A DNA stretch of 64,000 nucleotides, taken from NCBI RefSeq assembly GCF_036346615.1, contig NZ_CP107836.1:4898001-4962000 (forward strand), in the 5' to 3' direction. Source of the stretch: Streptomyces sp. NBC_00523 (GTDB lineage: Bacteria; Actinomycetota; Actinomycetes; Streptomycetales; Streptomycetaceae). A program made the translations under genes and the position numbers. The notes under the pieces were generated by a model. That model made no database searches. It had not been told where the DNA came from and was given only the letters and a program-made list of their open reading frames with translations. Of the stretch, positions 33,493 to 41,885 are shown piece after piece. Every line of letters starts with the position of its first letter. The first letter of the stretch is position 1.

Positions 33493-36492
33493 TTGGCTTT
33501 CCAGATGCCGGACCGCGGCGGAGGCCCGACCGGGCCACGGATCAGAGTCGGCCGCCCGTCCCGGCGCGCCCGAACCCTGCTCATGACTCTGGGCGTCCTG
33601 GCGATTCTCGCCATGGCGTTCGTCATGTTCGCCGGGTTCTGGACGGACTGGCTCTGGTACCGGTCGGTCGCGTATTCGTCCGTCTTCACCACCACCCTGT
33701 GGACCAAGATCGGGCTGTTCCTCGTCTTCGGACTGCTGATGGCCCTGGCCGTCGGCCTGAACATCTGGCTCGCGCACCGGCTCCGGCCGCCGCTGAGCGC
33801 GATGTCGCTGGAGCAGCAGAGCCTGGACCGCTACCGGATGAGCCTCGCCCCGTACAAGAAGTGGGTGCTGCTCGCGGTCACCGCGCTGGTCGGTCTGATC
33901 GCCGGCGCCTCCGCCTCGGGTCAGTGGCGGACGTGGCTGATGTACGTGAACGGCGTGTCGTTCGGCCAGAAGGACCCCCAGTTCCATCTGGACGTGTCGT
34001 TCTACGCCTTCGACCTGCCCTGGTACCGCTTCCTGCTGGGCTTCGGCTTCGCGGCCACGGTGCTCTCGCTGATCGCAGCCGCGCTGACCCACTACCTGTA
34101 CGGCGGGCTGCGGGTCACCAGCCCCGGCGCGCGGGCGACGGGCGCGGCCACCGGCCACCTGTCGGTGCTGCTCGGGGTCTTCGTCACGCTGAAGGCCGTG
34201 GCGTACTGGCTCGACCGGTACGGCCTGGCGGTGAAGTCCAGTGACTTCAAGGCCACGGACAACTGGACGGGTCTGCGGTACGTCGACGCCAACGCGTACC
34301 TGCCGGCGAAGACGATCCTGTTCTGCATCGCCGCGATCTGCGCCGTGCTGTTCTTCGCGACGCTCTGGCGGCGCACCTGGCAGCTCCCGGTCATCGGCTT
34401 CGGGCTCATGGTGCTCTCGGCCATCCTGATCGGCGGCCTCTACCCGGCGATCGTGCAGAAGTTCCAGGTCCAGCCGAACGAGCAGGCCAAGGAAGCGCCG
34501 TTCATCCGGAAGAACATCGAGGCCACGCGCGACGCGTACGCCATCGATGACGCGCAGGTCTCGGACTACACGGGCAAGTCCACCGAGGACGACGACGCCA
34601 AGCTCCGGGCCGCGGCGAACGACGCGGCCAGCTACCGGGTGATGGACCCCAACGTCGTCTCGCCGGCCTTCCAGCAGCTCCAGCAGAAGAGGAACTACTA
34701 CCAGTTCCCCAAGACGCTCGACGTCGACCGGTACAAGGACGCCGCCGGCAAGGAGCAGGACACGGTCATCGGTCTGCGCGAGCTCAACATCCAGGGCATC
34801 CCCAAGCGCAACTGGATCAACGACCACTTCACCTACACCCACGGCTACGGCGCCATCGCCGCCCGGGGGACCACGACCGGCAAGAACCCGAAGGGATCTC
34901 CCGACTTCACCGAGTCCGGACTGCCGACCACCGGCGACCTGGGCACGTACAAGCAGGAGATCTACTACGGCGAGAAGACCGAGCAGTACTCCATCGTCGG
35001 CGGGCCCCAGAAGGAGCTCGACTACGAGGAGGACGGCGAGAAGACCACCAGCTACAAGGGCGACAGCGGGGTCAGTCTCTCCAACACGTTCAACCGCGCC
35101 GCCTACGCCGTGGCGTTCAGCGAGCCGCAGATCCTGTACTCGGGCGCCATCGGCGACGGTTCGCGGATCCTCTACAACCGCACGCCCAAGGAGCGCGTCG
35201 AGGCGGTGGCCCCCTGGCTCACCATCGACGGCGACGCCTACCCGGCCGTGGTCAACAAGCGCATCCAGTGGGTGGTCGACGCCTACACGACGACCAACGG
35301 CTACCCGTACGCCTCGCGCACCACGCTCGGTGACACCACGGCCGACTCGCTGACCACCAACCAGCGCGCGGTCGTCGCCCAGCAGAACCAGGTCAACTAC
35401 ATCCGGAACTCGGTGAAGGCCACCGTCGACGCGTACGACGGCACGGTCACGCTGTACGAGTGGGACACCAAGGACCCGGTCCTGAAGACCTGGCGCAAGG
35501 CGTTCCCCGGGACCGTGAAGCCCCGGGCGGACATCCCGCAGGACCTGATGGACCACCTGCGCTACCCACAGGACCTGTTCAAGGTGCAGCGCGAGCTGCT
35601 GACCCGCTACCACGTCACGAGCCCCGCCCAGTTCTACAGCGGCAGTGACGCCTGGCAGGTCCCGGACGACCCGACCAACAAGGAGTCCGGCTCCGTCCCG
35701 CCGTACTACCTGAGCATAAAGATGCCGGGTCAGACGGCTCAGAAGTTCTCGCTCACCACGACGTTCACCCCGAAGGGGCGGCCCGACCTCGGGGCGTTCA
35801 TGGCGGTGGACGCCGATGCGGCCAGCAAGGACTACGGCACCATAAGGCTCCTGAGAGTCACCGGTGCGGTGAAGGGCCCCGGGCAGGTACAGAGTGAGCT
35901 CAACGGCAACGACGACGTCGCCGAGTTCGTGAGAAACCTCAAGGGCACCGACTCCGACATCGAGTACGGCAACCTGCTGACCGTGCCGCTCGAAGGGGGC
36001 TTCCTCTACATCGAGCCGGTCTACACGCGCGGTGGCACGCAGAACTACCCGCTGCTGCGCAAGGTCGCCGCCTCGTACGGCTCGAAGATCGTCTTCGAGA
36101 ACAGCCTCGGCGAGGCCCTGAACGCCGTGTTCGGCGCCGAGGGTTCCGATACGAGCGAGCCACCGGGCGACACCACCGAGCCGCCGGACACCAGCCAGCC
36201 GCCGGCCACCGGTGACGCCGCGCTCAAGAAGGCCATCGCCGACGCCCAGAAGGCGTACACCGAAGGCGAGGCGGCCCTGAAGAAGCAGGACTGGGCGGCC
36301 TACGGCAAGGCGCAGACCGATCTTCAGGACGCGCTGGAGCGGGCCGCCGCGGCCCAGTCCAAGGCGGCCGACGACGGCAAGGCCGACAAGTCCGACGACG
36401 GCAAGGCGGCCAAGCCCGACAAGGGCGACAAGAGCGACAAGGCCAGCCAAGCCAGCGCTTCGGGCAAGGCGGGCGATGAGGGCGGGGACTGA
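33493..36492 (+). CDS. UPF0182-family large membrane protein
   Basis: About 999 residues. Seven or so membrane segments occupy roughly residues 25-330 (for example LGVLAILAMAFVMFAGFW and FLVFGLLMALAVGLNIWL). A large extracytoplasmic region (about 340-870) follows, containing FTYTHGYGAIAA and IVGGPQKELDYEE, and then an Asp/Lys/Ala-rich C-terminal tail (about 890-999) with repeated short DDGKADKS-type units. The family is conserved in actinobacteria and cyanobacteria but has no established function. TTG at 33493 follows GAGGTG at good spacing; GTG 33484 is the alternative. The tail is low complexity and likely disordered. The initiator tRNA gene starts 52 bp past the stop. Confidence 0.9.
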   Translation: MAFQMPDRGGGPTGPRIRVGRPSRRARTLLMTLGVLAILAMAFVMFAGFWTDWLWYRSVAYSSVFTTTLWTKIGLFLVFGLLMALAVGLNIWLAHRLRPPLSAMSLEQQSLDRYRMSLAPYKKWVLLAVTALVGLIAGASASGQWRTWLMYVNGVSFGQKDPQFHLDVSFYAFDLPWYRFLLGFGFAATVLSLIAAALTHYLYGGLRVTSPGARATGAATGHLSVLLGVFVTLKAVAYWLDRYGLAVKSSDFKATDNWTGLRYVDANAYLPAKTILFCIAAICAVLFFATLWRRTWQLPVIGFGLMVLSAILIGGLYPAIVQKFQVQPNEQAKEAPFIRKNIEATRDAYAIDDAQVSDYTGKSTEDDDAKLRAAANDAASYRVMDPNVVSPAFQQLQQKRNYYQFPKTLDVDRYKDAAGKEQDTVIGLRELNIQGIPKRNWINDHFTYTHGYGAIAARGTTTGKNPKGSPDFTESGLPTTGDLGTYKQEIYYGEKTEQYSIVGGPQKELDYEEDGEKTTSYKGDSGVSLSNTFNRAAYAVAFSEPQILYSGAIGDGSRILYNRTPKERVEAVAPWLTIDGDAYPAVVNKRIQWVVDAYTTTNGYPYASRTTLGDTTADSLTTNQRAVVAQQNQVNYIRNSVKATVDAYDGTVTLYEWDTKDPVLKTWRKAFPGTVKPRADIPQDLMDHLRYPQDLFKVQRELLTRYHVTSPAQFYSGSDAWQVPDDPTNKESGSVPPYYLSIKMPGQTAQKFSLTTTFTPKGRPDLGAFMAVDADAASKDYGTIRLLRVTGAVKGPGQVQSELNGNDDVAEFVRNLKGTDSDIEYGNLLTVPLEGGFLYIEPVYTRGGTQNYPLLRKVAASYGSKIVFENSLGEALNAVFGAEGSDTSEPPGDTTEPPDTSQPPATGDAALKKAIADAQKAYTEGEAALKKQDWAAYGKAQTDLQDALERAAAAQSKAADDGKADKSDDGKAAKPDKGDKSDKASQASASGKAGDEGGD

Positions 36493-36532
36493 GTAATCCG
36501 GTAAAGCTCCACCTCCGCGTCGTGGTACGGTT

Positions 36533-36623
36533 TGAACACAACGACGCGGGGTGGAGCAGCTCGGTAGCTCGCTGGGCTCATAACCCAGAGGTCGCAGGTT
36601 CAAATCCTGTCCCCGCTACTGAA
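36533..36623 (+). repeat. 91-bp direct repeat, copy 1 (contains tRNA gene)
   Basis: Identical over 91 bases to 38989-39079, running from TGAACACAACGA before the tRNA gene to CTACTGAA after it. The two copies are 2456 bp apart in the same orientation and flank the Sel1-repeat gene. Confidence 0.9.
36545..36618 (+). tRNA. Initiator tRNA-fMet (CAT), copy 1
   Basis: A 74-nt cloverleaf with acceptor arm CGCGGGG/CCCCGCT, D arm GAGCAGCTCGGTAGCTC, anticodon CAT in GGGCTCATAACCC, and T arm GCAGGTTCAAATCCTGT. The unpaired first base (C1 opposite U72) and three G-C pairs next to the anticodon loop are initiator hallmarks. CCA is not encoded. A hairpin terminator follows. A weaker -10 (TACGGT) lies at 36526-36531. 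Confidence 0.95.
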
Positions 36624-36624
36624 A

Positions 36625-36664
36625 GACGAAGGCCCGGATCCTCCAGGGGATCCGGGCCTTCGTC
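36625..36664 (+). terminator. Terminator after initiator tRNA copy 1
   Basis: A 17-bp perfect stem (36625-36641 with 36648-36664) around a six-base loop; outer bases GACGAAGG/CCTTCGTC. It differs in sequence from the terminator of the second tRNA copy. Confidence 0.85.
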
Positions 36665-36832
36665 GTGCCGTGGTGGCCTGTTTCGCAAGGTGGGCGTGAA
36701 GTGCGGTTCGAGGGGCACGAGTTGACCGGGGACGTGTTTGACTTGTCTCTCTGTGGGCATGTCGACAAAACGCTGAAGTGACGTCACTGACCGCGATATA
36801 CCAGGTGTACGCGGGTTACAGGTGGTGCGACG

Positions 36833-38920
36833 ATGGTATTTATGGGGGACAGGTCAACTCTGTTGAAGACAGGGCGGTTTGCGCGGGGGCACGTCCATCC
36901 GGCGGAAAAGTTGGTGGATGAGGTGTTTGCCGCTGCCGCCGAGCAGTACAAAGACACCATCGAGAGCGCCCAGACTTCCGAGACCGTCGAGAACGCCCAG
37001 CCCGTCAAGAACGCCGAGAACGCGGAGAGTGCCGCGACCGCCGAGACCGCAGAGATCATCGAGACCGCCGACGGCGTGGAGAACGCCGAGCGGGCGGAGA
37101 CCGAGGCGAGCGCGGACGGCGCGGAGACCGAGGCGCGCCACCGCCGCGCGGCCGACGCCGGTGACACCGCCTCGATGAGCGTGCTCGGCGCGCTGCTCCT
37201 GCGCCGGGGCGACCTCGCCGGCGCCGAACCCTACCTGCGGGGCGCCACCGCCGACGGAGACCGGGCCGCCGCCAACAACCTGGGCGTCCTGCTGCACCAG
37301 CGCGGCTACCCCGACGAGGCGGCCGGCTGGTGGCGCACCGCCGCCGTGGCCGGCTCCGCCGCGGCCGCGCACGCCCTGGGCCGGCACTTCCGCGAGCGCG
37401 GCGACGAGCCCGCCGCCGAGTACTGGCTGCGCCAGTCCGCCGAGCAGGGCCACGCGCTCGGCGCCTACGCCCTCGCCGACCTCCTGGAACACCGCAGCGA
37501 CGTTGGCGCCGAGCGCTGGCTGCGTGCCGCCGCCGAACAGGGCCACCGCGAGGCGGCCTACCGGCTGGCGCGCCTCCTGGAGCGCAATGCCACCGACGCC
37601 GCGCACGAGGTGTTCGGCCGCCCCGGCCTGGGCCCGCGCACGGGCGCGGAGCCCGTCCCGGCCCGCCGCACCGCCGAGGGCGACGGCCCGGTCGCCGGCC
37701 CCGACCACGCGCGCGGCGGCGAGGCCGAGCAGTGGTACCGGCAGGCCGCCGCGCGCGGTCACCGGCGCGCTGCCCTGCACCTCGGCGCGATCCTCGAACA
37801 GCGCGGCGAGCTCAAGGAGGCCGGGCGCTGGTACCTCATGTCGGCCAAGGCGGGCGAGGCCCGGGCCGCCTGCGCGCTCGGCTTCCTGCTGCGCGACGCG
37901 GGCGACCGGGAGAGCGCCGCCGTGTGGTGGCTGCGCGCCGCCCAGGACGGCGACGGCAACGCGGCGAACGCCCTCGGCGCGCTGCACGCGGCCCGGGGCG
38001 AGCAGCAGACGGCCGAGCGCTGGTACCGGGCGGCGATGGACGCGGGCGACGTCAACGGCGCGTACAACCTCGGGCTGCTCTGCGCCGCCCAGGACCGCAC
38101 CGCCCAGGCCGAGCAGTGGTACCGCCGCGCCGCCTACGCGGGCCACCGCGAGGCCGCCAACGCGCTCGCCGTGCTCCTGCTCCAGGCCGGCGACCCGGCC
38201 GGCGCCGAGCCCTGGTTCTCCAAGGCGGCCGAGGCGGGCAGCGTCGACGCGGCCTTCAACCTCGGCATCCTCTACGCCGGGCGCGACGAGGACCGTACCG
38301 CCCTGCTCTGGTACGAGCGGGCCGCCGCGGCCGGGCACACCGAGGCGGCGCTTCAGGTCGGCATGGCGCTCCTGCACCACGGCGAGGAGCAGGAGGCCGA
38401 GCGCCACCTGCGCTGCGCGGCGGGCGGCGGCAGCGCGGAGGCGGCCTTCCGGCTGGCCGGGCTGCTGGACGCGCGGCAGCCGCCGCCCGGGCCGCCCGCG
38501 CTGGGCGAGCCGCTGCCCGAGAAGACCGAGTGCGAGGAGTGGTACGAGCGGGCCGCCGAGCAGGGGCACCGCCGCGCCCAGGTCCGCGTCGGCATGCTCG
38601 CCGCCTCCCGGGGCGACGTGGAGAGCGCCGGCCATTGGTACCGGGCGGCGGCCGAGTCCGGCAGCCGCAACGGCGCGTTCAACCTCGGCCTGCTCCTGGC
38701 CCGCGAGGGCAGCGAGCGCGAGGCCGCCCTGTGGTGGACCCGCGCCGCCGCCGACGGGCACGGGCGGGCGGCGCTGCGGCTGGCCCTGCTCGCCGCGCGC
38801 CGCGGTGAGCTGGCGGAGGGGCAGCGCTGGTGCGCCCGGGCGGTCGAGCTGGGCCCGGCGGAGGTCGCGGAGCGCGCGGCCCGGCTGCGCGAGGCCCTGC
38901 ACCAGGAGCTCACGGCGTAA
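36833..38920 (+). CDS. Sel1-repeat (SEL1-like TPR) protein
   Basis: A 695-residue solenoid. After a variable N-terminus with an Ala/Glu/Thr-rich stretch (about 40-95, with repeating ETAE/ENAE units), some 15 Sel1-like repeats run to the end, each near 36 residues, with the recurring pattern AGDTASMSVLGALLLRRGDL, AAEQGH(R)EAAYRLA and AEQWYR(R)AA. Such repeats mediate protein-protein contacts; no catalytic domain is visible. ATG at 36833 is used; an ATG three codons later (36842) is possible. A GTGACGTCAC palindrome lies about 50 bp upstream (36778-36787). It is framed by two identical initiator tRNA genes in direct orientation. Function unknown. Confidence 0.9.
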   Translation: MVFMGDRSTLLKTGRFARGHVHPAEKLVDEVFAAAAEQYKDTIESAQTSETVENAQPVKNAENAESAATAETAEIIETADGVENAERAETEASADGAETEARHRRAADAGDTASMSVLGALLLRRGDLAGAEPYLRGATADGDRAAANNLGVLLHQRGYPDEAAGWWRTAAVAGSAAAAHALGRHFRERGDEPAAEYWLRQSAEQGHALGAYALADLLEHRSDVGAERWLRAAAEQGHREAAYRLARLLERNATDAAHEVFGRPGLGPRTGAEPVPARRTAEGDGPVAGPDHARGGEAEQWYRQAAARGHRRAALHLGAILEQRGELKEAGRWYLMSAKAGEARAACALGFLLRDAGDRESAAVWWLRAAQDGDGNAANALGALHAARGEQQTAERWYRAAMDAGDVNGAYNLGLLCAAQDRTAQAEQWYRRAAYAGHREAANALAVLLLQAGDPAGAEPWFSKAAEAGSVDAAFNLGILYAGRDEDRTALLWYERAAAAGHTEAALQVGMALLHHGEEQEAERHLRCAAGGGSAEAAFRLAGLLDARQPPPGPPALGEPLPEKTECEEWYERAAEQGHRRAQVRVGMLAASRGDVESAGHWYRAAAESGSRNGAFNLGLLLAREGSEREAALWWTRAAADGHGRAALRLALLAARRGELAEGQRWCARAVELGPAEVAERAARLREALHQELTA

Positions 38921-38957
38921 GGGCGTCCGGGCCGCCCCATGGGCCGTCCGAACGAAT

Positions 38958-38986
38958 TTGCACTGGTCCGAGCCGTCCCGTAGGGT
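38958..38986 (+). promoter_or_regulatory. Promoter of initiator tRNA copy 2
   Basis: TTGCAC (38958-38963) and TAGGGT (38981-38986) with a 17-base spacer, a good HrdB-type promoter 15 bases before the mature 5' end. The first copy has a weaker promoter. Confidence 0.7.
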
Positions 38987-38988
38987 TG

Positions 38989-39079
38989 TGAACACAACGA
39001 CGCGGGGTGGAGCAGCTCGGTAGCTCGCTGGGCTCATAACCCAGAGGTCGCAGGTTCAAATCCTGTCCCCGCTACTGAA
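38989..39079 (+). repeat. 91-bp direct repeat, copy 2 (contains tRNA gene)
   Basis: Perfect copy of 36533-36623; sequence identity ends abruptly on both sides, just outside the tRNA gene. Recombination between the copies would delete the Sel1-repeat gene and leave one tRNA gene. Confidence 0.9.
39001..39074 (+). tRNA. Initiator tRNA-fMet (CAT), copy 2
   Basis: Identical to the first copy, with C1-U72 mismatch and GGG/CCC anticodon stem pairs, hallmarks of an initiator tRNA. It has its own promoter and its own terminator, so the two genes are independent transcription units. Confidence 0.95.
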
Positions 39080-39119
39080 GACCGAGGGCCGGATCTTTTC
39101 GAAGATCCGGCCCTCGGTC
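39080..39119 (+). terminator. Terminator after initiator tRNA copy 2
   Basis: An 18-bp perfect stem (39080-39097 with 39102-39119) closes a four-base loop; outer bases GACCGAGG/CCTCGGTC. Same position as the terminator after copy 1, but with unrelated sequence. Confidence 0.85.
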
Positions 39120-39144
39120 GTATGCGCGGTCGGGTGCGCGCGAA

Positions 39145-39169
39145 AACCGCCCCCGGCGCGGGGGCGGTT
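39145..39169 (-). terminator. Terminator of the Fur-family gene
   Basis: AACCGCCCCC (39145-39154) pairs with GGGGGCGGTT (39160-39169). Read on the minus strand it ends in GGTTTTCG, a short T run, just past the regulator stop. Confidence 0.7.
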
Positions 39170-39182
39170 CGATGTGCGGCGT

Positions 39183-39602
39183 TCAGGCCGCCGCGGCGCA
39201 GTCCGGGCAGATGCCCCGGTAGGTCAGCTCGACGCCGGAGATCGTGAAGCCGAAGCGCTCGCCGGCCGGCAGGTCCGCCAGCGGGTCGCCCGACGGATGC
39301 ACGTCGCGGATGGCGCCGCACCGCGCGCACACCAGGTGGTGGTGGGCGCGGTGCGCGTTGGGGTCGTAGCGCTTGGCGCGGCGGTCGGTGGACACCTCGA
39401 TGACCTCGCCGAGGCTCACCATCTCGCCCAGCGTGTTGTAGACGGTGGCGCGGGAGATCTCGGGCAGCTTGGCCACCGCGCGGGCATGGACCTCGTCGGC
39501 GGTCAGGTGCACATGGTCCCCGTCGAGGACCTCGGCCACGACGCGCCGCTGCGCGGTCATGCGCCAGCCGCGTCCTCGAAGTCGTTCCAGCAGGTCACTC
39601 AT
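39183..39602 (-). CDS. Fur-family (CatR/FurA-type) peroxide-responsive repressor
   Basis: A 139-residue Fur-family repressor. N-terminal winged helix: RGWRMTAQRRVVAEVL and ISRATVYNTLGEMVSLG. The C-terminal metal/dimer domain has HRAHHHLVCARCGAIRDV and CPDC, the two CxxC structural zinc motifs. It diverges from a catalase gene across 175 bp, the CatR/FurA arrangement, so it most likely represses the catalase and derepresses under peroxide (inference from family and context). ATG at 39602 is preferred because TAGAAT lies seven bases before it, suggesting leaderless transcription; ATG at 39611 is an alternative. Confidence 0.9.
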   Translation of the reverse strand: MSDLLERLRGRGWRMTAQRRVVAEVLDGDHVHLTADEVHARAVAKLPEISRATVYNTLGEMVSLGEVIEVSTDRRAKRYDPNAHRAHHHLVCARCGAIRDVHPSGDPLADLPAGERFGFTISGVELTYRGICPDCAAAA

Positions 39603-39662
39603 GGGCGCCATTCTAGCAGCGCAAGGGCCAGGTCTTGAATAGGTGCGACTTTGGATGCTCAG

Positions 39663-39690
39663 TTGACTTGGACTTTGTCCAATGTAGGAT
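39663..39690 (+). promoter_or_regulatory. Catalase promoter overlapped by an inverted-repeat operator
   Basis: TTGACT (39663-39668) and TAGGAT (39685-39690) with 16-base spacing form the catalase promoter. The spacer holds a perfect inverted repeat TTGGAC-TTT-GTCCAA (39668-39682), placed where a bound Fur-type dimer would block RNA polymerase. Binding by the adjacent regulator is inferred. Confidence 0.72.
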
Positions 39691-39777
39691 CGCTTATGGC
39701 GTCGGCCGGAGGACAGGAAGGCCGGACGCGGGCACGGCATGAAGGCATGACGTGCGGAAACGACGCAGGAGGCGCAC

Positions 39778-41229
39778 GTGACGCAGGGACCGCTCACCAC
39801 GGAGGCAGGCGCACCGGTCGCCGACAACCAGAACAGCGAGACCGCCGGGACCGGCGGCCCGGTCCTGGTGCAGGACCAGTTGCTGATGGAGAAGTTGGCG
39901 CACTTCAACCGCGAGCGCATCCCGGAGCGCGTGGTGCACGCCCGGGGCGCCGGCGCGTACGGGACGTTCACGCTGACCCGTGACGTGTCGCAGTGGACGC
40001 GGGCGGCGTTCCTCTCGGAGGTCGGCAAGCAGACCGAGACGTTCCTGCGGTTCTCCACCGTCGCGGGCAACCTCGGTGCCGCCGACGCCGTGCGGGACCC
40101 GCGCGGCTTCGCGCTGAAGTTCTACACCGAGGACGGCAACTACGACCTCGTCGGCAACAACACCCCGGTCTTCTTCATCCGGGACGCCATCAAGTTCCCC
40201 GACTTCATCCACACCCAGAAGCGCGACCCGTACACCGGCTCCCAGGAGGCGGACAACGTCTGGGACTTCTGGGGGCTCTCGCCCGAGTCCACCCACCAGG
40301 TGACCTGGCTCTTCGGCGACCGGGGCATCCCCGCCTCGTACCGGCACATGGACGGCTTCGGCTCGCACACCTACCAGTGGCAGAACGCGGCGGGCGAGGT
40401 CTTCTGGGTCAAGTACCACTTCAAGACCGACCAGGGCATCAAGACCCTCACCACCGAGGAGGCCGTCCGCCTCTCCGGTGTGGACCCGGACAGCCACCAG
40501 CGGGATCTGCGCGAGTCCATCGAGCGCGGCGACTTCCCGTCCTGGACCGTGCAGGTGCAGATCATGCCGGCGGCCGAGGCGGCGACGTACCGCTTCAACC
40601 CGTTCGACCTCACCAAGGTGTGGCCGCACGCGGACTACCCGCCGGTCGAGATCGGCAAGCTGGAGCTCAACCGGAACCCGGAGAACATCTTCGCCGAGGT
40701 CGAGCAGTCCATCTTCAGCCCGGCGCACTTCGTCCCCGGCATCGGTCCGTCCCCGGACAAGATGCTCCAGGGCCGCCTCTTCGCGTACGGCGACGCGCAC
40801 CGCTACCGCGTCGGCATCAACGCCGACCACCTGCCGGTGAACCGCCCGCACGCCACCGAGGCGCGGACCAACAGCCGGGACGGCTACCTGTACGACGGCC
40901 GCCACAAGGGCGCGAAGAACTACGAGCCCAACAGCTTCGGCGGCCCCGCCGAGACGGGCCGGCCGCTCTCGGGCGCCATCCCCGTCACCGGCGTCACGGG
41001 CAACCACCCGACCCCGCTGCACGCCGAGGACGACGACTTCGTGCAGGCCGGCAACCTCTACCGGCTCATGTCCGAGGGCGAGAAGGCCCGGCTGGTCGAC
41101 AACCTGTCCGGCTTCATCGCGAAGGTCTCGCGCGACGACATCGCGGAGCGCGCGATCGGCAACTTCCGCCGTGCCGACGAGGACTTCGGCAAGCGGCTGG
41201 AGGCGGCCGTGCAGGCGCTGCGCGCCTGA
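39778..41229 (+). CDS. katA: Monofunctional haem catalase
   Basis: A 483-residue small-subunit catalase that converts hydrogen peroxide to water and oxygen in the cytoplasm. Active-site His in RVVHARGAGAYGTF (near residue 60), catalytic Asn in YDLVGNNTPVFF, and the haem-ligand Tyr in RLFAYGDAHRYRVG. RDPRGFALKFYTEDGNYD and STHQVTWLFGDRGIP are typical of this clade. GTG at 39778 with GGAGG seven bases upstream. It diverges from the Fur-type repressor, whose putative operator overlaps its promoter. It ends at a strong bidirectional hairpin. The gene symbol denotes the family; this could equally be called catA. Confidence 0.96.
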   Translation: MTQGPLTTEAGAPVADNQNSETAGTGGPVLVQDQLLMEKLAHFNRERIPERVVHARGAGAYGTFTLTRDVSQWTRAAFLSEVGKQTETFLRFSTVAGNLGAADAVRDPRGFALKFYTEDGNYDLVGNNTPVFFIRDAIKFPDFIHTQKRDPYTGSQEADNVWDFWGLSPESTHQVTWLFGDRGIPASYRHMDGFGSHTYQWQNAAGEVFWVKYHFKTDQGIKTLTTEEAVRLSGVDPDSHQRDLRESIERGDFPSWTVQVQIMPAAEAATYRFNPFDLTKVWPHADYPPVEIGKLELNRNPENIFAEVEQSIFSPAHFVPGIGPSPDKMLQGRLFAYGDAHRYRVGINADHLPVNRPHATEARTNSRDGYLYDGRHKGAKNYEPNSFGGPAETGRPLSGAIPVTGVTGNHPTPLHAEDDDFVQAGNLYRLMSEGEKARLVDNLSGFIAKVSRDDIAERAIGNFRRADEDFGKRLEAAVQALRA

Positions 41230-41246
41230 GTCCTTTCGGCCGTACG

Positions 41247-41281
41247 ACCGGCCCGGCCCCGCACCCGGGGGCCGGGCCGGT
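41247..41281. terminator. Bidirectional terminator between catalase and CBS-domain gene
   Basis: ACCGGCCCGGCCCC (41247-41260) pairs perfectly with GGGGCCGGGCCGGT (41268-41281). It sits between converging genes. Confidence 0.8.
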
Positions 41282-41298
41282 CGCGTGTGCGGGGGTGG

Positions 41299-41700
41299 TC
41301 AGCCGACCAGTTCGGCCGGGCGGGGGCGGGACGGGGACCAGCAGCGGATGATGTCGCGGACCGAGACGACGCCGACCGGGCCGCCCTCGTCGAGGACGAT
41401 CAGGTGGCGGAAGCCGCCGTGCGTCATGGCCGCCGCGGCCTCTTCGAGCGTCCAGCCCGGCGCGGCGAAGACGACGTCGGTGGTGGTGTGGGCGGAGGCC
41501 GTCTCGGTGTCGGGGTCCTGGCCCGCGCCGACGGCGTTGAGGATGTCGCGCTCGGTGAGGATGCCGAGCCCGCAGGTATCGGGATCGTGGACGACGGCCG
41601 CCCCGATCCGGCGGGCCGACATCAGCCGGGCGGCCTGGCGCAGCGTATGGGCCGGGCCGATGGTGAGGACCATCGTGCTCATGGCGTCACGGACGAGCAT
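41299..41700 (-). CDS. Two-CBS-domain protein
   Basis: A 133-residue protein consisting of a single CBS pair: VRDAMSTMVLTIGPAHTLRQAA, GAAVVHD and LGILTERDILNAV form the first, TTDVVFAAPGWTLEEAAAAM with HLIVLDEGGPVGVVSVRDIIR the second. CBS pairs bind adenosine nucleotides or SAM and act as sensors. As no effector domain is fused, it probably regulates a partner protein. ATG at 41700 has GAGGAGG ten bases upstream. Upstream DNA carries a tandem TTCACAAG repeat. Convergent with the catalase gene. Confidence 0.9.
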   Translation of the reverse strand: MLVRDAMSTMVLTIGPAHTLRQAARLMSARRIGAAVVHDPDTCGLGILTERDILNAVGAGQDPDTETASAHTTTDVVFAAPGWTLEEAAAAMTHGGFRHLIVLDEGGPVGVVSVRDIIRCWSPSRPRPAELVG

Positions 41701-41864
41701 GAAGAGTGCCACCTCCTCGGTGAAGCGACTGCGTGAGCCGATTCACAAGTTCACAAGTGGGGGAATGCTCAGAGTCGCACCGATGCGGGAAGCCGACAAG
41801 GGGTCGCGAAGATCACGAAAGGGGCGCGCGGCCCCGCCGCACGCCCCTCGAATGTCCGTTACGC

Positions 41865-41882
41865 CGCCCCGCGGGCGGGGCG
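41865..41882 (-). terminator. Short hairpin just past the hisN stop
   Basis: CGCCCCG (41865-41871) pairs with CGGGGCG (41876-41882), loop CGGG, a few bases downstream of the hisN stop. A second GC-rich inverted repeat lies around 41820-41849. Either may stop the transcript. Confidence 0.55.
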
Positions 41883-41885
41883 CAC

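Noticed and set aside
37330..38808. Overlapping open frames within the Sel1-repeat gene
   Set aside because: They mirror the repetitive GC-rich codons; products are Arg/Pro-rich without repeats of any known fold.
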